Shown here: in pieces, positions 1 through 7,390 of the stretch
How positions within the stretch are numbered: the stretch's first letter is position 1
Layout of the letters: each line of letters starts with the position of its first letter
Assembly: GCA_025266875.1 (NCBI GenBank)
Contig: JALLLT010000180.1
Span: 1 to 10,596 of the forward strand
DNA from: Fennellomyces sp. T-0311
Taxonomy: Eukaryota; Mucoromycota; Mucoromycetes; Mucorales; Lichtheimiaceae
Length of the DNA: 10,596 nucleotides
Direction: 5' to 3'
Translations under genes and position numbers: made by a program
The notes under the pieces: generated by a model
What the model saw: only the letters and a program-made list of their open reading frames with translations
What the model was told of the DNA's origin: nothing
The model's database searches: none

Positions 1-3000
1 ATCTCTCGGACACAAACAAGTGACAAGACCACCAGTTTGGCCACCTTGACAGAAGAACTGAAGTTAGGAGCAAATGAAATTGTTGAAATCGTCATCCATG
101 AACCACTGTTAGCAAGAACAAAGAGAGAAGATAGGGTTGCTATCTTGGAGCCAACAGCTTCTGCCTTCAGAAAAGGGGTGATCATTTTGCCAACAGTCCG
201 CCATCCAGAATTGCAGAACAAAACCATCGTGATGAACCTAGGAAATGAAGCAGTCATCATGAAGCCCGGTCACGTTGTGGGAATTGTCAAGGATACAGGC
301 AAAACCCTGGAGAGGTGGTCCAAGGAAAACGCAACAATTTCCGCAGACACAGAAGAATCTCTGGACTTTTTAGCCGAAATGCTCAAATATCCGGATCAAT
401 GCGGATTACCTTCTCACACTACTGGGCCCATCTTTGTTCCAAATCAAACACAAGAGGGAGACCAAAGTACTGCAAAGGCAAATCTGATTCATCAAGTACA
501 CACAATCACCAGTTCACCTAAACAAGTACTGGATACAAAAGGATTCGACATAAATCCTGAGTTGACTCTGCAAGAACAGAAGATGATGTTGAACGTCCTT
601 GAAAAGTATCAAGATATCTTTATTACGAAACTCGAAGAATTGAATAAAGTCAACGCTGAACCGTACAAAATTCGTGTGAAAGAGGGAGCAACACCCTACA
701 AAGCAGCACCATACCCTTTACCATATGAAACAAGGATCTGGCTGAAAGGATATCTGAAGAGATTGATGGACCTAGACCTGATTGAGCCAAGTGAGAGTCC
801 TTGGGCTGCAGCAATGGTATTGGTGCCAAATGATCCAGAAAAGAAGGCGAAAAGGCCAAGGAGAAAAGTTACGGCGAGGAATGATCTAAAGATCAAGTCA
901 AAGAGTAAAAGTGGCCACTCCAAGGTGTATACCTTGAGTTACACTGAAAGATCAGGCGAAGAAGAGGTTGAAGAAGATGCGCAAGAACGAGCAAAAGAAA
1001 CACTCCGCACCACAGGCTACATGTATGGAGGAGTACCAGTGCAACAAGCCAAACTAGGAAATGGGAAGTCCGTACAGTTCACTACGGAAGCACCAGCCCA
1101 GCCAGATAACGACCTGTTTAGAGTATGTGTCAATTACATACCACTAAACAAATCAGTTATCGCAGACAGTTACGCGCTACCAAATATCAACTATATCTTC
1201 TCCTTGTTGGGGAATGCGAAATACTTCTCACTCTTCGACTGCAAACGGGGGTTCTGGCAATTGGAACTCGAAAAAGAATCAAGAGAATTCACGGCATTTA
1301 CCACAATTCATGGGCTATTTCAATGGAAACGACTTCCGATGGGGCTCAAATCAAGTTCACAAGCGTGGCAAAGAACGGTTGATTCCTGCTTCTCAGAAGC
1401 AAATTACGATTTTTTTGTCATGTTCGTCGATGACGGGTTAACCTTTTCGGAAAACATTCGAGAGCACTCTGAACATCTGGACAGAGTACTCGGCCTGGCA
1501 AAGAAAGGAGGATTATCTCTTTCCAAGAACAAGTGCAAGTTTGGATACCAACGGTTACGCGCTCTTGGACATATCATCGGGAAAGATGGTATTGAAATGG
1601 ATGGAAGCAAGGTGCAAAGAATCGTTAACTGGCCAATACCGAAAAATGTTGGCGAAGTTAGATCCTTTTATGGGTTACTGCAATACTATCGGAGATTCGT
1701 CCCAAACTTCGCATTGGAAACCCAAGCACTATGCAAACTATTGAAGAAAAATGTCCGTTTCCAATGGGGTCAAGAAGAACAAACCTGTTTTGATCGCTGC
1801 AAAGAACTTCTCACCACGGAGCCTGTTCTAGCACATCCATCGTTCACGAGCTCAAGACCTTTTGTGTTATATACGGACGCATCCAAATACGCCATATCAG
1901 GAATCCTCACACAAGCATCAGAAGAAGATGAAAACGAGCTACACCCCATCTTTTATGGAAGTCGAATGATGAACAAGGCTGAAAGAGCGTACTCAGTCTA
2001 TGAACAAGAGTTTCTAGCGGTATATTTCTTCGTGAGGTTCTTCAAGATGTACTTGGCACATCGGTTCTTCTATATCTGGACGGACCACCAAAGCTTGAGA
2101 TATATCCTGGGCCTGAAGAAAGATTCTTCAAGTCGAGTACTACGATGGCAGTTAGCTCTTCAAGAATATGACTTCGACGTTTTCTATCGACCTGGAAAAC
2201 AGAACGCTAATGCAGATAGTCTCTCAAGAATACCGGAAAGAGCTTATCAAGGAGAAGAAGGGACTGAATGGGAACAAGAACTGGACAAAGCATATGGAGT
2301 CTTCATGGTTAGAAAACGAAAGGCTTCAAAACAAATACAAGCCCAGGATGACAATGGATCCCAAAGGAGTGGCTACGGTGGGATCTCGGCTGAAGAATAT
2401 ATTGCCCTTGGGTTATACTTAACAGCTTTGGAGTATCCATCGGAATATACGGAATTTCAAAGAAGGCGACTCAGAAGAAGAGCAGTGAACTATGAAATCC
2501 AAAACGGAGAGATATACCAACGGGCAACTGGAAGCCATGGAGCCAGGAAACTTGTGGAGGAATCCGATGTATTGAAAGTCTTGCAGGAGTGTCACGATCA
2601 CTGGATGGCCGGCCACCAAGGAATCAGAAGAACATTCGATAAGGTTTCCAAGGAATTCTACTGGCCGGGATATTTCGAAGACGTTTATCGTTATGTATCC
2701 TCCTGTAAAGTTTGCCAACAATTCGGACCCAAGGATCCACCAGTACCTCTTGAACCTTATCAAGCACCCAAAGATGGCTCATTCAGTGAAGTCATGTTAG
2801 ATTTCTTCTCAATACCCAGCACTACGGAACAAGGAAATAAGGCAGGAATTATTGGTGTCGACATGTTCAGTGGATGGCCAGAAGCTATGGCATCCCCAAA
2901 TCAAATTTCGGAGACAGTCATCTTGTTTATCTACCAGTGGATCTGCAGATTCGGACTTATGAAGAGAATCATCGTTGACGGTGGACCTCACTTCACTTCG

Positions 3001-3756
3001 GGTATTACGACGACGATGTTGCACAGATATGGTATCAAAGTAGAAATAGGGCCACCATACCACTCGCATCGACAGGGCAAAGTAGAAAGGATGATACGAA
3101 CGGTGAAGAGCACTTTGGCAAGGTTACATACACACTACGTGGGAAATTGGGACCATTGGTTGCCGGCTGCCTTATTTGTCATTCGAACAACGAAGAGTAA
3201 TCTAATGGATGCCTCACCCTTCTTCATTGTTCACGGTCGACATCCTCGCACGTCGGAAACATGGGATATAATGTCTGAGGACGAAGCAGTAGTCGAAACC
3301 GAAGAACAAATATTTGACCGCCTCATCCAAGTCATTGAACATCAAGCATATACGATACCTGCTTTTACAAGAAGACATGAGGAATATCGTCAAGAAATGA
3401 AAAGACGTTATGACGCCAAGGCAAGAGTCCGAAAATATCAACTAGGCGACAGAGTGTGGGTAAAGAACCATTCTATTGGAACTATTGGAACCGGACTAGC
3501 ACCACATTGGGTTGGGCCTTATTACATTCATGAAGTCAAAGGAAGGAACGTCTATAAGTTGAAGGATGGAAATATGGTACTCCCCAGTTTAATCCATGCA
3601 GACCAAATCAAGATATACACTCCAAGACCGAAACCCCATTCGGGATACCAAGCGTTACAAAGACCTTCTGTTTCAGGCACAAATGTTAACAATTTCATCA
3701 GAGATGAAAACCTTGCGAGTCGCCCGGTTCTCATCTGGAGGGGTGTTAAGGAATAG
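1..3756 (+). CDS. pol: Ty3/gypsy retrotransposon Pol polyprotein, 5'-partial (RT, RNase H, integrase)
   Basis: The frame is open from base 1, so the start (gag/protease) lies left of the window; 1251 residues are visible. Residues count from base 1. Residues ~25-110 resemble the beta-rich spacer often found between protease and RT. Reverse transcriptase follows: SPWAAAMVLVP (~265-276), the catalytic Asp in SLFDCKRGFWQ (D413), LPMGL, and FVDD (D477/D478; YxDD is usual). RNase H has D626 (YTDASK), E668/E670 (YEQEFLAV), D695 (TDHQSL) and D739 (NADSLSR). Integrase has an HHCC finger (H865, H872, C902, C905), a DDE triad D934/D993/E1029 with 35 residues between the last two, and a GPY/F module (WVGPYY near 1172). 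I see no chromodomain. All visible catalytic residues are present and there is no stop or frameshift, so the copy looks young. A ~95-residue charged insert splits the RT fingers (~278-372). The stop codon lies inside the 3' LTR. Confidence 0.95.
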   Translation: MSRTQTSDKTTSLATLTEELKLGANEIVEIVIHEPLLARTKREDRVAILEPTASAFRKGVIILPTVRHPELQNKTIVMNLGNEAVIMKPGHVVGIVKDTGKTLERWSKENATISADTEESLDFLAEMLKYPDQCGLPSHTTGPIFVPNQTQEGDQSTAKANLIHQVHTITSSPKQVLDTKGFDINPELTLQEQKMMLNVLEKYQDIFITKLEELNKVNAEPYKIRVKEGATPYKAAPYPLPYETRIWLKGYLKRLMDLDLIEPSESPWAAAMVLVPNDPEKKAKRPRRKVTARNDLKIKSKSKSGHSKVYTLSYTERSGEEEVEEDAQERAKETLRTTGYMYGGVPVQQAKLGNGKSVQFTTEAPAQPDNDLFRVCVNYIPLNKSVIADSYALPNINYIFSLLGNAKYFSLFDCKRGFWQLELEKESREFTAFTTIHGLFQWKRLPMGLKSSSQAWQRTVDSCFSEANYDFFVMFVDDGLTFSENIREHSEHLDRVLGLAKKGGLSLSKNKCKFGYQRLRALGHIIGKDGIEMDGSKVQRIVNWPIPKNVGEVRSFYGLLQYYRRFVPNFALETQALCKLLKKNVRFQWGQEEQTCFDRCKELLTTEPVLAHPSFTSSRPFVLYTDASKYAISGILTQASEEDENELHPIFYGSRMMNKAERAYSVYEQEFLAVYFFVRFFKMYLAHRFFYIWTDHQSLRYILGLKKDSSSRVLRWQLALQEYDFDVFYRPGKQNANADSLSRIPERAYQGEEGTEWEQELDKAYGVFMVRKRKASKQIQAQDDNGSQRSGYGGISAEEYIALGLYLTALEYPSEYTEFQRRRLRRRAVNYEIQNGEIYQRATGSHGARKLVEESDVLKVLQECHDHWMAGHQGIRRTFDKVSKEFYWPGYFEDVYRYVSSCKVCQQFGPKDPPVPLEPYQAPKDGSFSEVMLDFFSIPSTTEQGNKAGIIGVDMFSGWPEAMASPNQISETVILFIYQWICRFGLMKRIIVDGGPHFTSGITTTMLHRYGIKVEIGPPYHSHRQGKVERMIRTVKSTLARLHTHYVGNWDHWLPAALFVIRTTKSNLMDASPFFIVHGRHPRTSETWDIMSEDEAVVETEEQIFDRLIQVIEHQAYTIPAFTRRHEEYRQEMKRRYDAKARVRKYQLGDRVWVKNHSIGTIGTGLAPHWVGPYYIHEVKGRNVYKLKDGNMVLPSLIHADQIKIYTPRPKPHSGYQALQRPSVSGTNVNNFIRDENLASRPVLIWRGVKE
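3737..3743 (+). other. Polypurine tract of the first retrotransposon
   Basis: The run GGAGGGG sits immediately before the TGTTAAGG start of the LTR. In LTR retrotransposons this purine run survives RNase H digestion and primes plus-strand DNA synthesis. Here it is also read as codons for the last residues of Pol. The assignment rests on position and composition. Confidence 0.6.
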
Positions 3757-4245
3757 GATGAAATTGTAGTACCGCAACGTCCCGGAAGTATTAGTTTAGT
3801 TGGAATCACCTACACTAAAGATGATCAGGAAATCAGTATCAGTAGTAATACCATATGAATATCCCCGCTTAGTATCTATGTAACCATCAGTACCACCCTT
3901 ATATAAATTTAGAAAGAGAGAAAAATAAAAGTTAGTCTTTCTTCCCAGAGCGCGACAGGGAGGACTCAGCCTGTGAGTGTCTAGTTAGATTTCTTATCCT
4001 ATCTGTATGCTCATTGTAATTATTCTTTTGTTGTAAATTAGTTCGACTCGTGTAAGGAATCACGAGAGATTGTCGTATTTTGAAGTTGTATGGAAATCGG
4101 AGGTTCTTCATAACTATTCGGGTTATTTGAAGTTCTTTCGTATTTCACTTTTTCAGAGTTCTTAAGAGGAATAGGTAGATTTTTAAATTGTTGTATCCAT
4201 TATTCCTGGCTCACATGGCGGGGTCTTCTCTTATAGATCCTAACA
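3744..4245 (+). repeat. 3' LTR of the first Ty3/gypsy retrotransposon
   Basis: The start is set by TG directly after the polypurine tract. The end is set by CA in ATCCTAACA (4237-4245), which is a near inverted match to the start TGTTAAGGAAT, giving a 502-bp LTR. A TATA-like box TATATAAA (3900-3907) is followed by AATAAA (3924-3929), as expected for U3/R signals. Right after the end, a different sequence begins in the frame of a transposase-like tail, which supports the boundary. The 5' LTR and the target duplication lie outside the window, so neither LTR identity nor the duplication can be tested here. The last 13 nt of the pol ORF overlap the LTR. Confidence 0.7.
3900..3907 (+). promoter_or_regulatory. 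TATA-like box in the first LTR
   Basis: TATATAAA lies 156 bp into the LTR and 16 bp before an AATAAA motif (3924-3929). In a 5' LTR this would place transcription start a few tens of bases downstream. In this 3' copy it could fire outward into the transposase tail at 4246. Called from motif and position only. Confidence 0.45.
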
Positions 4246-4693
4246 AGGACAAATTAACAAACCCGATCTTACACAACGAACAGTCGAAAAGTTTCGAGCG
4301 ATCGAGATCTTCAGCCAGACATACCGGTCTGCAGCAGCATCAACACCACGAGGCTCGCACATTCAAGCCATATACTTCCAAGATCATGATCCTGTTGCTT
4401 GGACTGGGTGTGTTCAGTACTTTTTTCGCGCTTCGATCGTCTTGGGCCGACAGCAAACGCACCATTACCTCGCCTTTGTTTGTTGGTACCGGCCTGTTCC
4501 GCCATCCCGCCAACGCTTCACCAGCGGCACCCTTGAAGAATGGCACACACAATACATGCCCGAAGCTGCCAGCTGCATTGTCCCAGTCCATCGGATCCAC
4601 TCGCAAGTTGCTGTTGTCCCGCATGGGCCGCAAATAGATGCTGGCGAGGCTTTGATAGTTGTCATCCCGCTGCCAAAAAGAATCACCATTTAA
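4246..4693 (+). pseudogene. C-terminal tail of a large transposase-like protein, truncated by retroelement insertion
   Basis: One frame is open from the LTR boundary to TAA at 4691-4693, about 148 codons with no start of its own. Recognisable stretches are RGSHIQAIYFQ, CVQYFFRA, HHYLAFVCWY, TLEEW, CIVPVHRIHSQVAVVPHG and the ending VVIPLPKRITI. The same ending occurs in the minus-strand copy at 9056-9343. The two differ at many synonymous positions but keep the protein, so this frame was under selection for coding. From memory, tails of this type close the very large transposase-domain proteins common in Mucoromycota genomes; I could not search to confirm. The upstream part is absent because the Ty3/gypsy LTR ends exactly where the frame begins; it should continue left of that element, outside the window. 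Other ORFs over this interval are shadows. Confidence 0.65.
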
Positions 4694-4757
4694 AAATAAA
4701 AAGTTGTTGGCCACCAAAAAAATTGTTGCTGGATAAGATAAATATTTTTTAAAGTGC
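4694..4757. other. Convergent 3' intergenic spacer
   Basis: This 64-bp AT-rich spacer separates the stop of the plus-strand transposase tail from the stop of the minus-strand spliced gene. It begins with AAAAATAAAAAGTTG, which also follows the stop of the second tail copy (as AAAAATAAAGTTG on the minus strand, read from 9056 downwards). Homology between the tails therefore extends about 20 nt into the 3' flank and then ends. The A-rich motif may serve as a poly(A) signal. Confidence 0.5.
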
Positions 4758-5843
4758 TCAAGAAGGCTGATCAGCCATAAGAGCGGCACTCATAACTTTG
4801 CGCTCCACGTCTACCTCCTCCCTCAGCTGGAACTCTCCATCACTCTTTCTTCTGCGGCCAGTTCCTACACGGTCCGGAGCGATGCCAGCCTCATACGCAA
4901 CACCTTCCCCTTGAGCACCGGCATCCTCCATCGCGACATCTTGGCCATAGTGGCGCTGTTGTCTCTTTCCCTTGTTGGTGTAGCCATCAAGTTTGGCAAA
5001 GTACCGGGCCACCTACATAACGACGCCGTATTTTCAGAAAATAAAGCTCTTTCCTAAGAAAAATCCTTACCCCTTCCGTGCGAAACGCAGGTACTCGATA
5101 ACGCAGGACTTTCGTGCTGCCTTCCATGTCACTGAGTTCTGGAGACATGCACTCACGTTCCAGATATCTCTTTCCGCCAGGAAAAGTTGCTTCCAGCATA
5201 GTCGAGTTCATGTTATACGCGGCGATGCGCGCCTTCAGCTTCTACAGATCATTTTATACATTAGAACTTGGTCTTCCTGTATTTTAATAGATACAAACAT
5301 CCATCACCCGGTTCGTTCGTCGACTTCTGCGCATCTTTGCGTTTGCCTTGGCCTTGGGCGTCTTGTACTTTCTGCGCAACGTATTGTAGTACGTCTGCAC
5401 TGCCCTGCGAATGAACTTGCGATCGTTCATGGCACCTGGCTGTGTGTGAACATAGTCCGTTACAGCCTTGGCCATCTCCTTGTTGGCAGACGCACGATAA
5501 GATACCGTGAAGTCGAACTCCATCGGTGCCACTGGATCGTCTTGCAACGACTCCACTCTTTTATGCACCAGATCCTAAGCACATGATAAATACTTGCTCA
5601 TCTCAGTTTCTCGATTCATTCTACCTCAACAGCGCGACGTTCTTCCTGGCTGTATTCGACAGCTGCAGGTACAGCGGGCATGGTGGTAGCCACAGCCCCA
5701 GACACCACAACAGACTGGCTCGCGAGCTGCTGGCCGGCAAGCAGAGCACTCATATGTTGCATCTGCTGCTCGTTCTCGAGTAGCCGTGCCTGCAGCTGAT
5801 TGACTTGGTCCTTGTCGTATTCCCAACATACACTATCATCCAT
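4758..5843 (-). CDS. Four-exon gene of unknown function, N-terminal coiled coil (start altered by solo LTR)
   Basis: The model is exons 5843-5625, 5574-5299, 5241-5071 and 5012-4758, giving 306 residues. The introns are 50, 57 and 58 nt, all phase 0: GTAGAA..CTTAG (5624-5575), GTTTGT..CTGTAG with a CTAAT branch-like site (5298-5242), and GTAAGG..ATGTAG (5070-5013). Each exon alone runs into a stop beyond its junction. Exon 1 has a Gln/Leu-rich coiled-coil stretch. Exon 2 has a basic region (RRKYKTPKAKANAKMRRSRR) that could bind nucleic acid. Exon 3 carries MSPELSD and exon 4 RYFAKLDGY..QRHYGQ. I do not recognise a named domain, though the MSPE(L/V)SD and LD..RHYGQ motifs recall uncharacterised Mucoromycota proteins near transposase genes. 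It converges on the transposase tail, so an accessory role in that element is possible. The ATG at 5843 lies in the solo LTR, which supplies the first 11 codons. Confidence 0.6.
5808..5812. repeat. Left target-site duplication of the solo LTR (GTCCT)
   Basis: GTCCT directly precedes the TG of the solo LTR. The identical GTCCT (6217-6221) directly follows its terminal CA. A 5-bp duplication is the usual footprint of Ty3/gypsy and Ty1/copia integrases. Confidence 0.8.
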
Positions 5844-6216
5844 GGTTACATGCTTTTCCTTCTTTATGCTACATCCGCTGTCATTACGACATCAACAACC
5901 GTACAGTTATCGATTGCCTTATTTGCTCTTATGTGCAACCATTGCATTGCTCTTATGTGCAACCTTGATTCGGGTTTACCGATTGTAAGGCAACTCCTTT
6001 AACTTGGTTCCATATGTTCTTCGGCTCCTTCATCTATAAGGCAAGATCATATGAAAGTCGGCAATAACATGGATCACAGGCTTATTAGACAAAGCATTCG
6101 CCTTCTTCGTCCCGAACTCATCAACAGTATAAATAGAGAGCAGTTTTCCTCAATAAAACATTATCTTATTTTGGTCTCGTCATTCGAAAGCCTTTCCTCG
6201 TTTAAACGATACCACA
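5813..6216 (+). repeat. Solo LTR, 404 bp, inserted in a coding exon
   Basis: The termini are TGTCGTAT (5813-5820) and ATACCACA (6209-6216), which are inverted repeats with one mismatch and have the TG..CA ends of retroviral-type LTRs. Perfect 5-bp duplications GTCCT flank it. Inside, TATAAATA (6128-6135) precedes AATAAA (6152-6157), giving the plus-strand orientation. No internal element sequence is present, so this is a solo LTR left by LTR-LTR recombination. It is unlike the 502-bp LTR at 3744 and the LTR near 9521, so it is a third family. It separates the first 44 codons of the minus-strand gene from the rest. It offers that gene a substitute ATG at 5843. Confidence 0.85.
5923..5964 (+). 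repeat. 24-bp-period tandem duplication inside the solo LTR
   Basis: The 18-mer TTGCTCTTATGTGCAACC occurs exactly at 5923-5940 and again at 5947-5964, separated by ATTGCA. It lies in the U3 part of the LTR, upstream of the TATA box. Short repeats in U3 can be transcription-factor sites, but nothing here identifies a factor. Confidence 0.75.
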
Positions 6217-6348
6217 GTCCTGCAGCTGATTGTTTTGGTCCTGCAGACTATGGACCATTGCAACCAAAGACTGCATAGCCTCAGCATTCTCTTGAGCGCG
6301 GATATGCTCAAAGTGCGTCAACTCGTTGTTGTTGTTGTTGTTGGACAT
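6202..6348 (-). pseudogene. Severed 5' exon of the minus-strand spliced gene
   Basis: ATG at 6348-6346 opens MSNNNNNNELTHFEHIRAQ, then a Gln-rich coiled-coil region ending SLQDQNNQLQD at 6217. The frame then enters the solo LTR and stops five codons later (TAA, 6204-6202). Deleting the LTR and one GTCCT copy joins this exon in frame to the CAA codon at 5807, continuing QVNQLQARLLENEQQ. That gives an uninterrupted ancestral protein of about 338 residues. The join keeps both frame and heptad spacing, which is strong evidence that this was the original start. The six-Asn run is a (GTT)6 microsatellite on the plus strand. An AG directly precedes the ATG, so a 5' UTR intron is possible. Confidence 0.7.
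6217..6221. repeat. Right target-site duplication of the solo LTR (GTCCT)
   Basis: This is the second GTCCT copy, directly after the terminal CA of the solo LTR, matching 5808-5812. On the minus strand it lies in the Gln-Asp codons where the coiled-coil exon was split. Confidence 0.8.
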
Positions 6349-6359
6349 CTAGTATATAA

Positions 6360-6632
6360 GTAAATACTCTGCACTGCGATAGTATACGTTATGGTGGTTT
6401 ACAGTTGCGTGCTAGTAGTGGAAAACCGATAAAAAAGCGGGAAGAACCTTATATTGTGTATACTTATTCTATATATACCGGCAAGGACGTTTTCGGCAAT
6501 GACCGTGATCTCAACGAATATAAAAACGGCATCGCTCAGCTAAACATTGAGTTCGTCTCTCTTTCTACTTTTCACCACTATTTCACCGGAGGACCAGGTA
6601 ACTCACTGCTTTCGCTATCCTTATCAATGTAA
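6360..6632 (+). CDS. Unrecognised ORF fragment, possibly one exon of a divergent gene
   Basis: The frame is open for 90 codons between TAA at 6357 and TAA at 6630-6632, with no ATG at its head. Its middle part (VYTYSIYTGKDVFGNDRDLN, then EYKNGIAQLNIEF) looks protein-like: mixed polar and aromatic residues, not low complexity. A GT at 6598 and an AG at 6653-6654 would make a 57-nt intron, the size of the verified-looking introns in the neighbouring gene. Splicing there extends the frame about 41 codons to a stop near 6802. It lies head-to-head with the severed exon at 6348. I recognise no family, and it may be a remnant or chance ORF. Confidence 0.25.
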   Translation, partial: VNTLHCDSIRYGGLQLRASSGKPIKKREEPYIVYTYSIYTGKDVFGNDRDLNEYKNGIAQLNIEFVSLSTFHHYFTGGPGNSLLSLSLSM

Positions 6633-7214
6633 TCACCAACACTTTTTGCTCTAGTGCTTCCTGTTGTGCTTTCCTTTCTATCATATTACCCTCAACAAAG
6701 CAAACTATCGGTTGTAGTAAGTTTTCCTCCTATAACGCTAGCTCACATTATACTTTGTCTGCACTGCCACCGGGGGTTCTCCATTTCAGCAGCTTAATCT
6801 ATAAAGGTATGCGATTTACAAACTTCATTTGCAGGGTGATTAACAAACTCTTTTTAAACAGATCTGCCACACGGGTATTGTTTCAAACAGAAGGTACGTT
6901 GTTGTAAAAGGAAATTGTTTGTGTAAGGTAATTCTGTGTGAAACAGGGTCCACAAAGTAGGTTGAGATATAGAGAAATAGAAAAGGTGAGTTAACCAAAT
7001 ACAGATATAAGCTGCTGTCTTGGGCTTTGAAAGGTATGATCAAGATAATTGAGGTCAAGTTAACTGCTTTATTTCATTTGATTCAACAAGGGTATTTATA
7101 TGTTTCTGTGGATACGCTGACTGTGGATACATCGGGCTATGCCGGAGGTAAAAGGTGGGTTAGATAGGAATTACAACTAGCAAGAGATCCGAGTGCGGAA
7201 GAGGATAAATGATG
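6633..7214. other. Unassigned intergenic stretch
   Basis: I see no convincing gene on either strand. Plus-strand intron-like pairs occur (GTAAGT at 6717 with TTTCAG ending 6789; GTATGC at 6806 with TTGCAG ending 6833). They could be remains of a gene continuing from the ORF at 6360, but the sequence between them has frequent stops. The motif CTGTGGATAC occurs twice around 7105-7130. Confidence 0.5.
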
Positions 7215-7390
7215 GTGTAGATGCACCATATAATAGAATAGGTTGGTAGCTTGGGAAGATCAGAAAGATAAAAGAAGATACATCAATGTGCAGATGCACT
7301 ATATAATAGAATAGGTCGGTAGCTTGGGAAGATCAGAACGAGAAGAAGAAGATACATCAAGTGCAGATGCACCGTATAGTTGAATGAAGG
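7215..7390 (+). repeat. 73-bp tandem repeat, two full copies plus a partial third
   Basis: The copies are 7215-7287 and 7288-7360, each exactly 73 bp with a handful of substitutions and one compensating indel. A decaying partial copy runs from 7361 to about 7390. Each unit starts GTGYAGATGCAC, an imperfect palindrome, and ends GAAGATACATCAA. The unit is not a multiple of three and all frames have stops, so this is noncoding satellite-like sequence. Confidence 0.85.

Noticed and set aside
1125..1744. Small plus-strand ORFs within pol
   Set aside because: They are out-of-frame shadows of the RT domain, whose motifs are all in the main frame.
4188..4637. 149-codon ORF across the LTR end and transposase tail (+), and a 149-codon ORF on the opposite strand (4340-4789)
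   Set aside because: Both are shadows. The frame ending at 4693 is the one whose protein is conserved in the second copy; these two are not, and the first starts within the LTR at a non-ATG codon.
4993..5586. 197-codon plus-strand ORF
   Set aside because: It lies antisense to exons 2-4 of the spliced minus-strand gene and crosses its introns. It begins ATGGCAAAG-like by chance and shows no family resemblance.
5789..6242. 24-bp near-identical flanks read as a long target duplication of a non-LTR insertion
   Set aside because: The exact 5-bp GTCCT duplication next to TG..CA ends explains the insertion. The longer similarity is the pre-existing 21-bp coding repeat.
6051..6278. 75-codon plus-strand ORF
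   Set aside because: It runs through the solo LTR and out of its right end, starting inside the LTR; its span is explained by the insertion.
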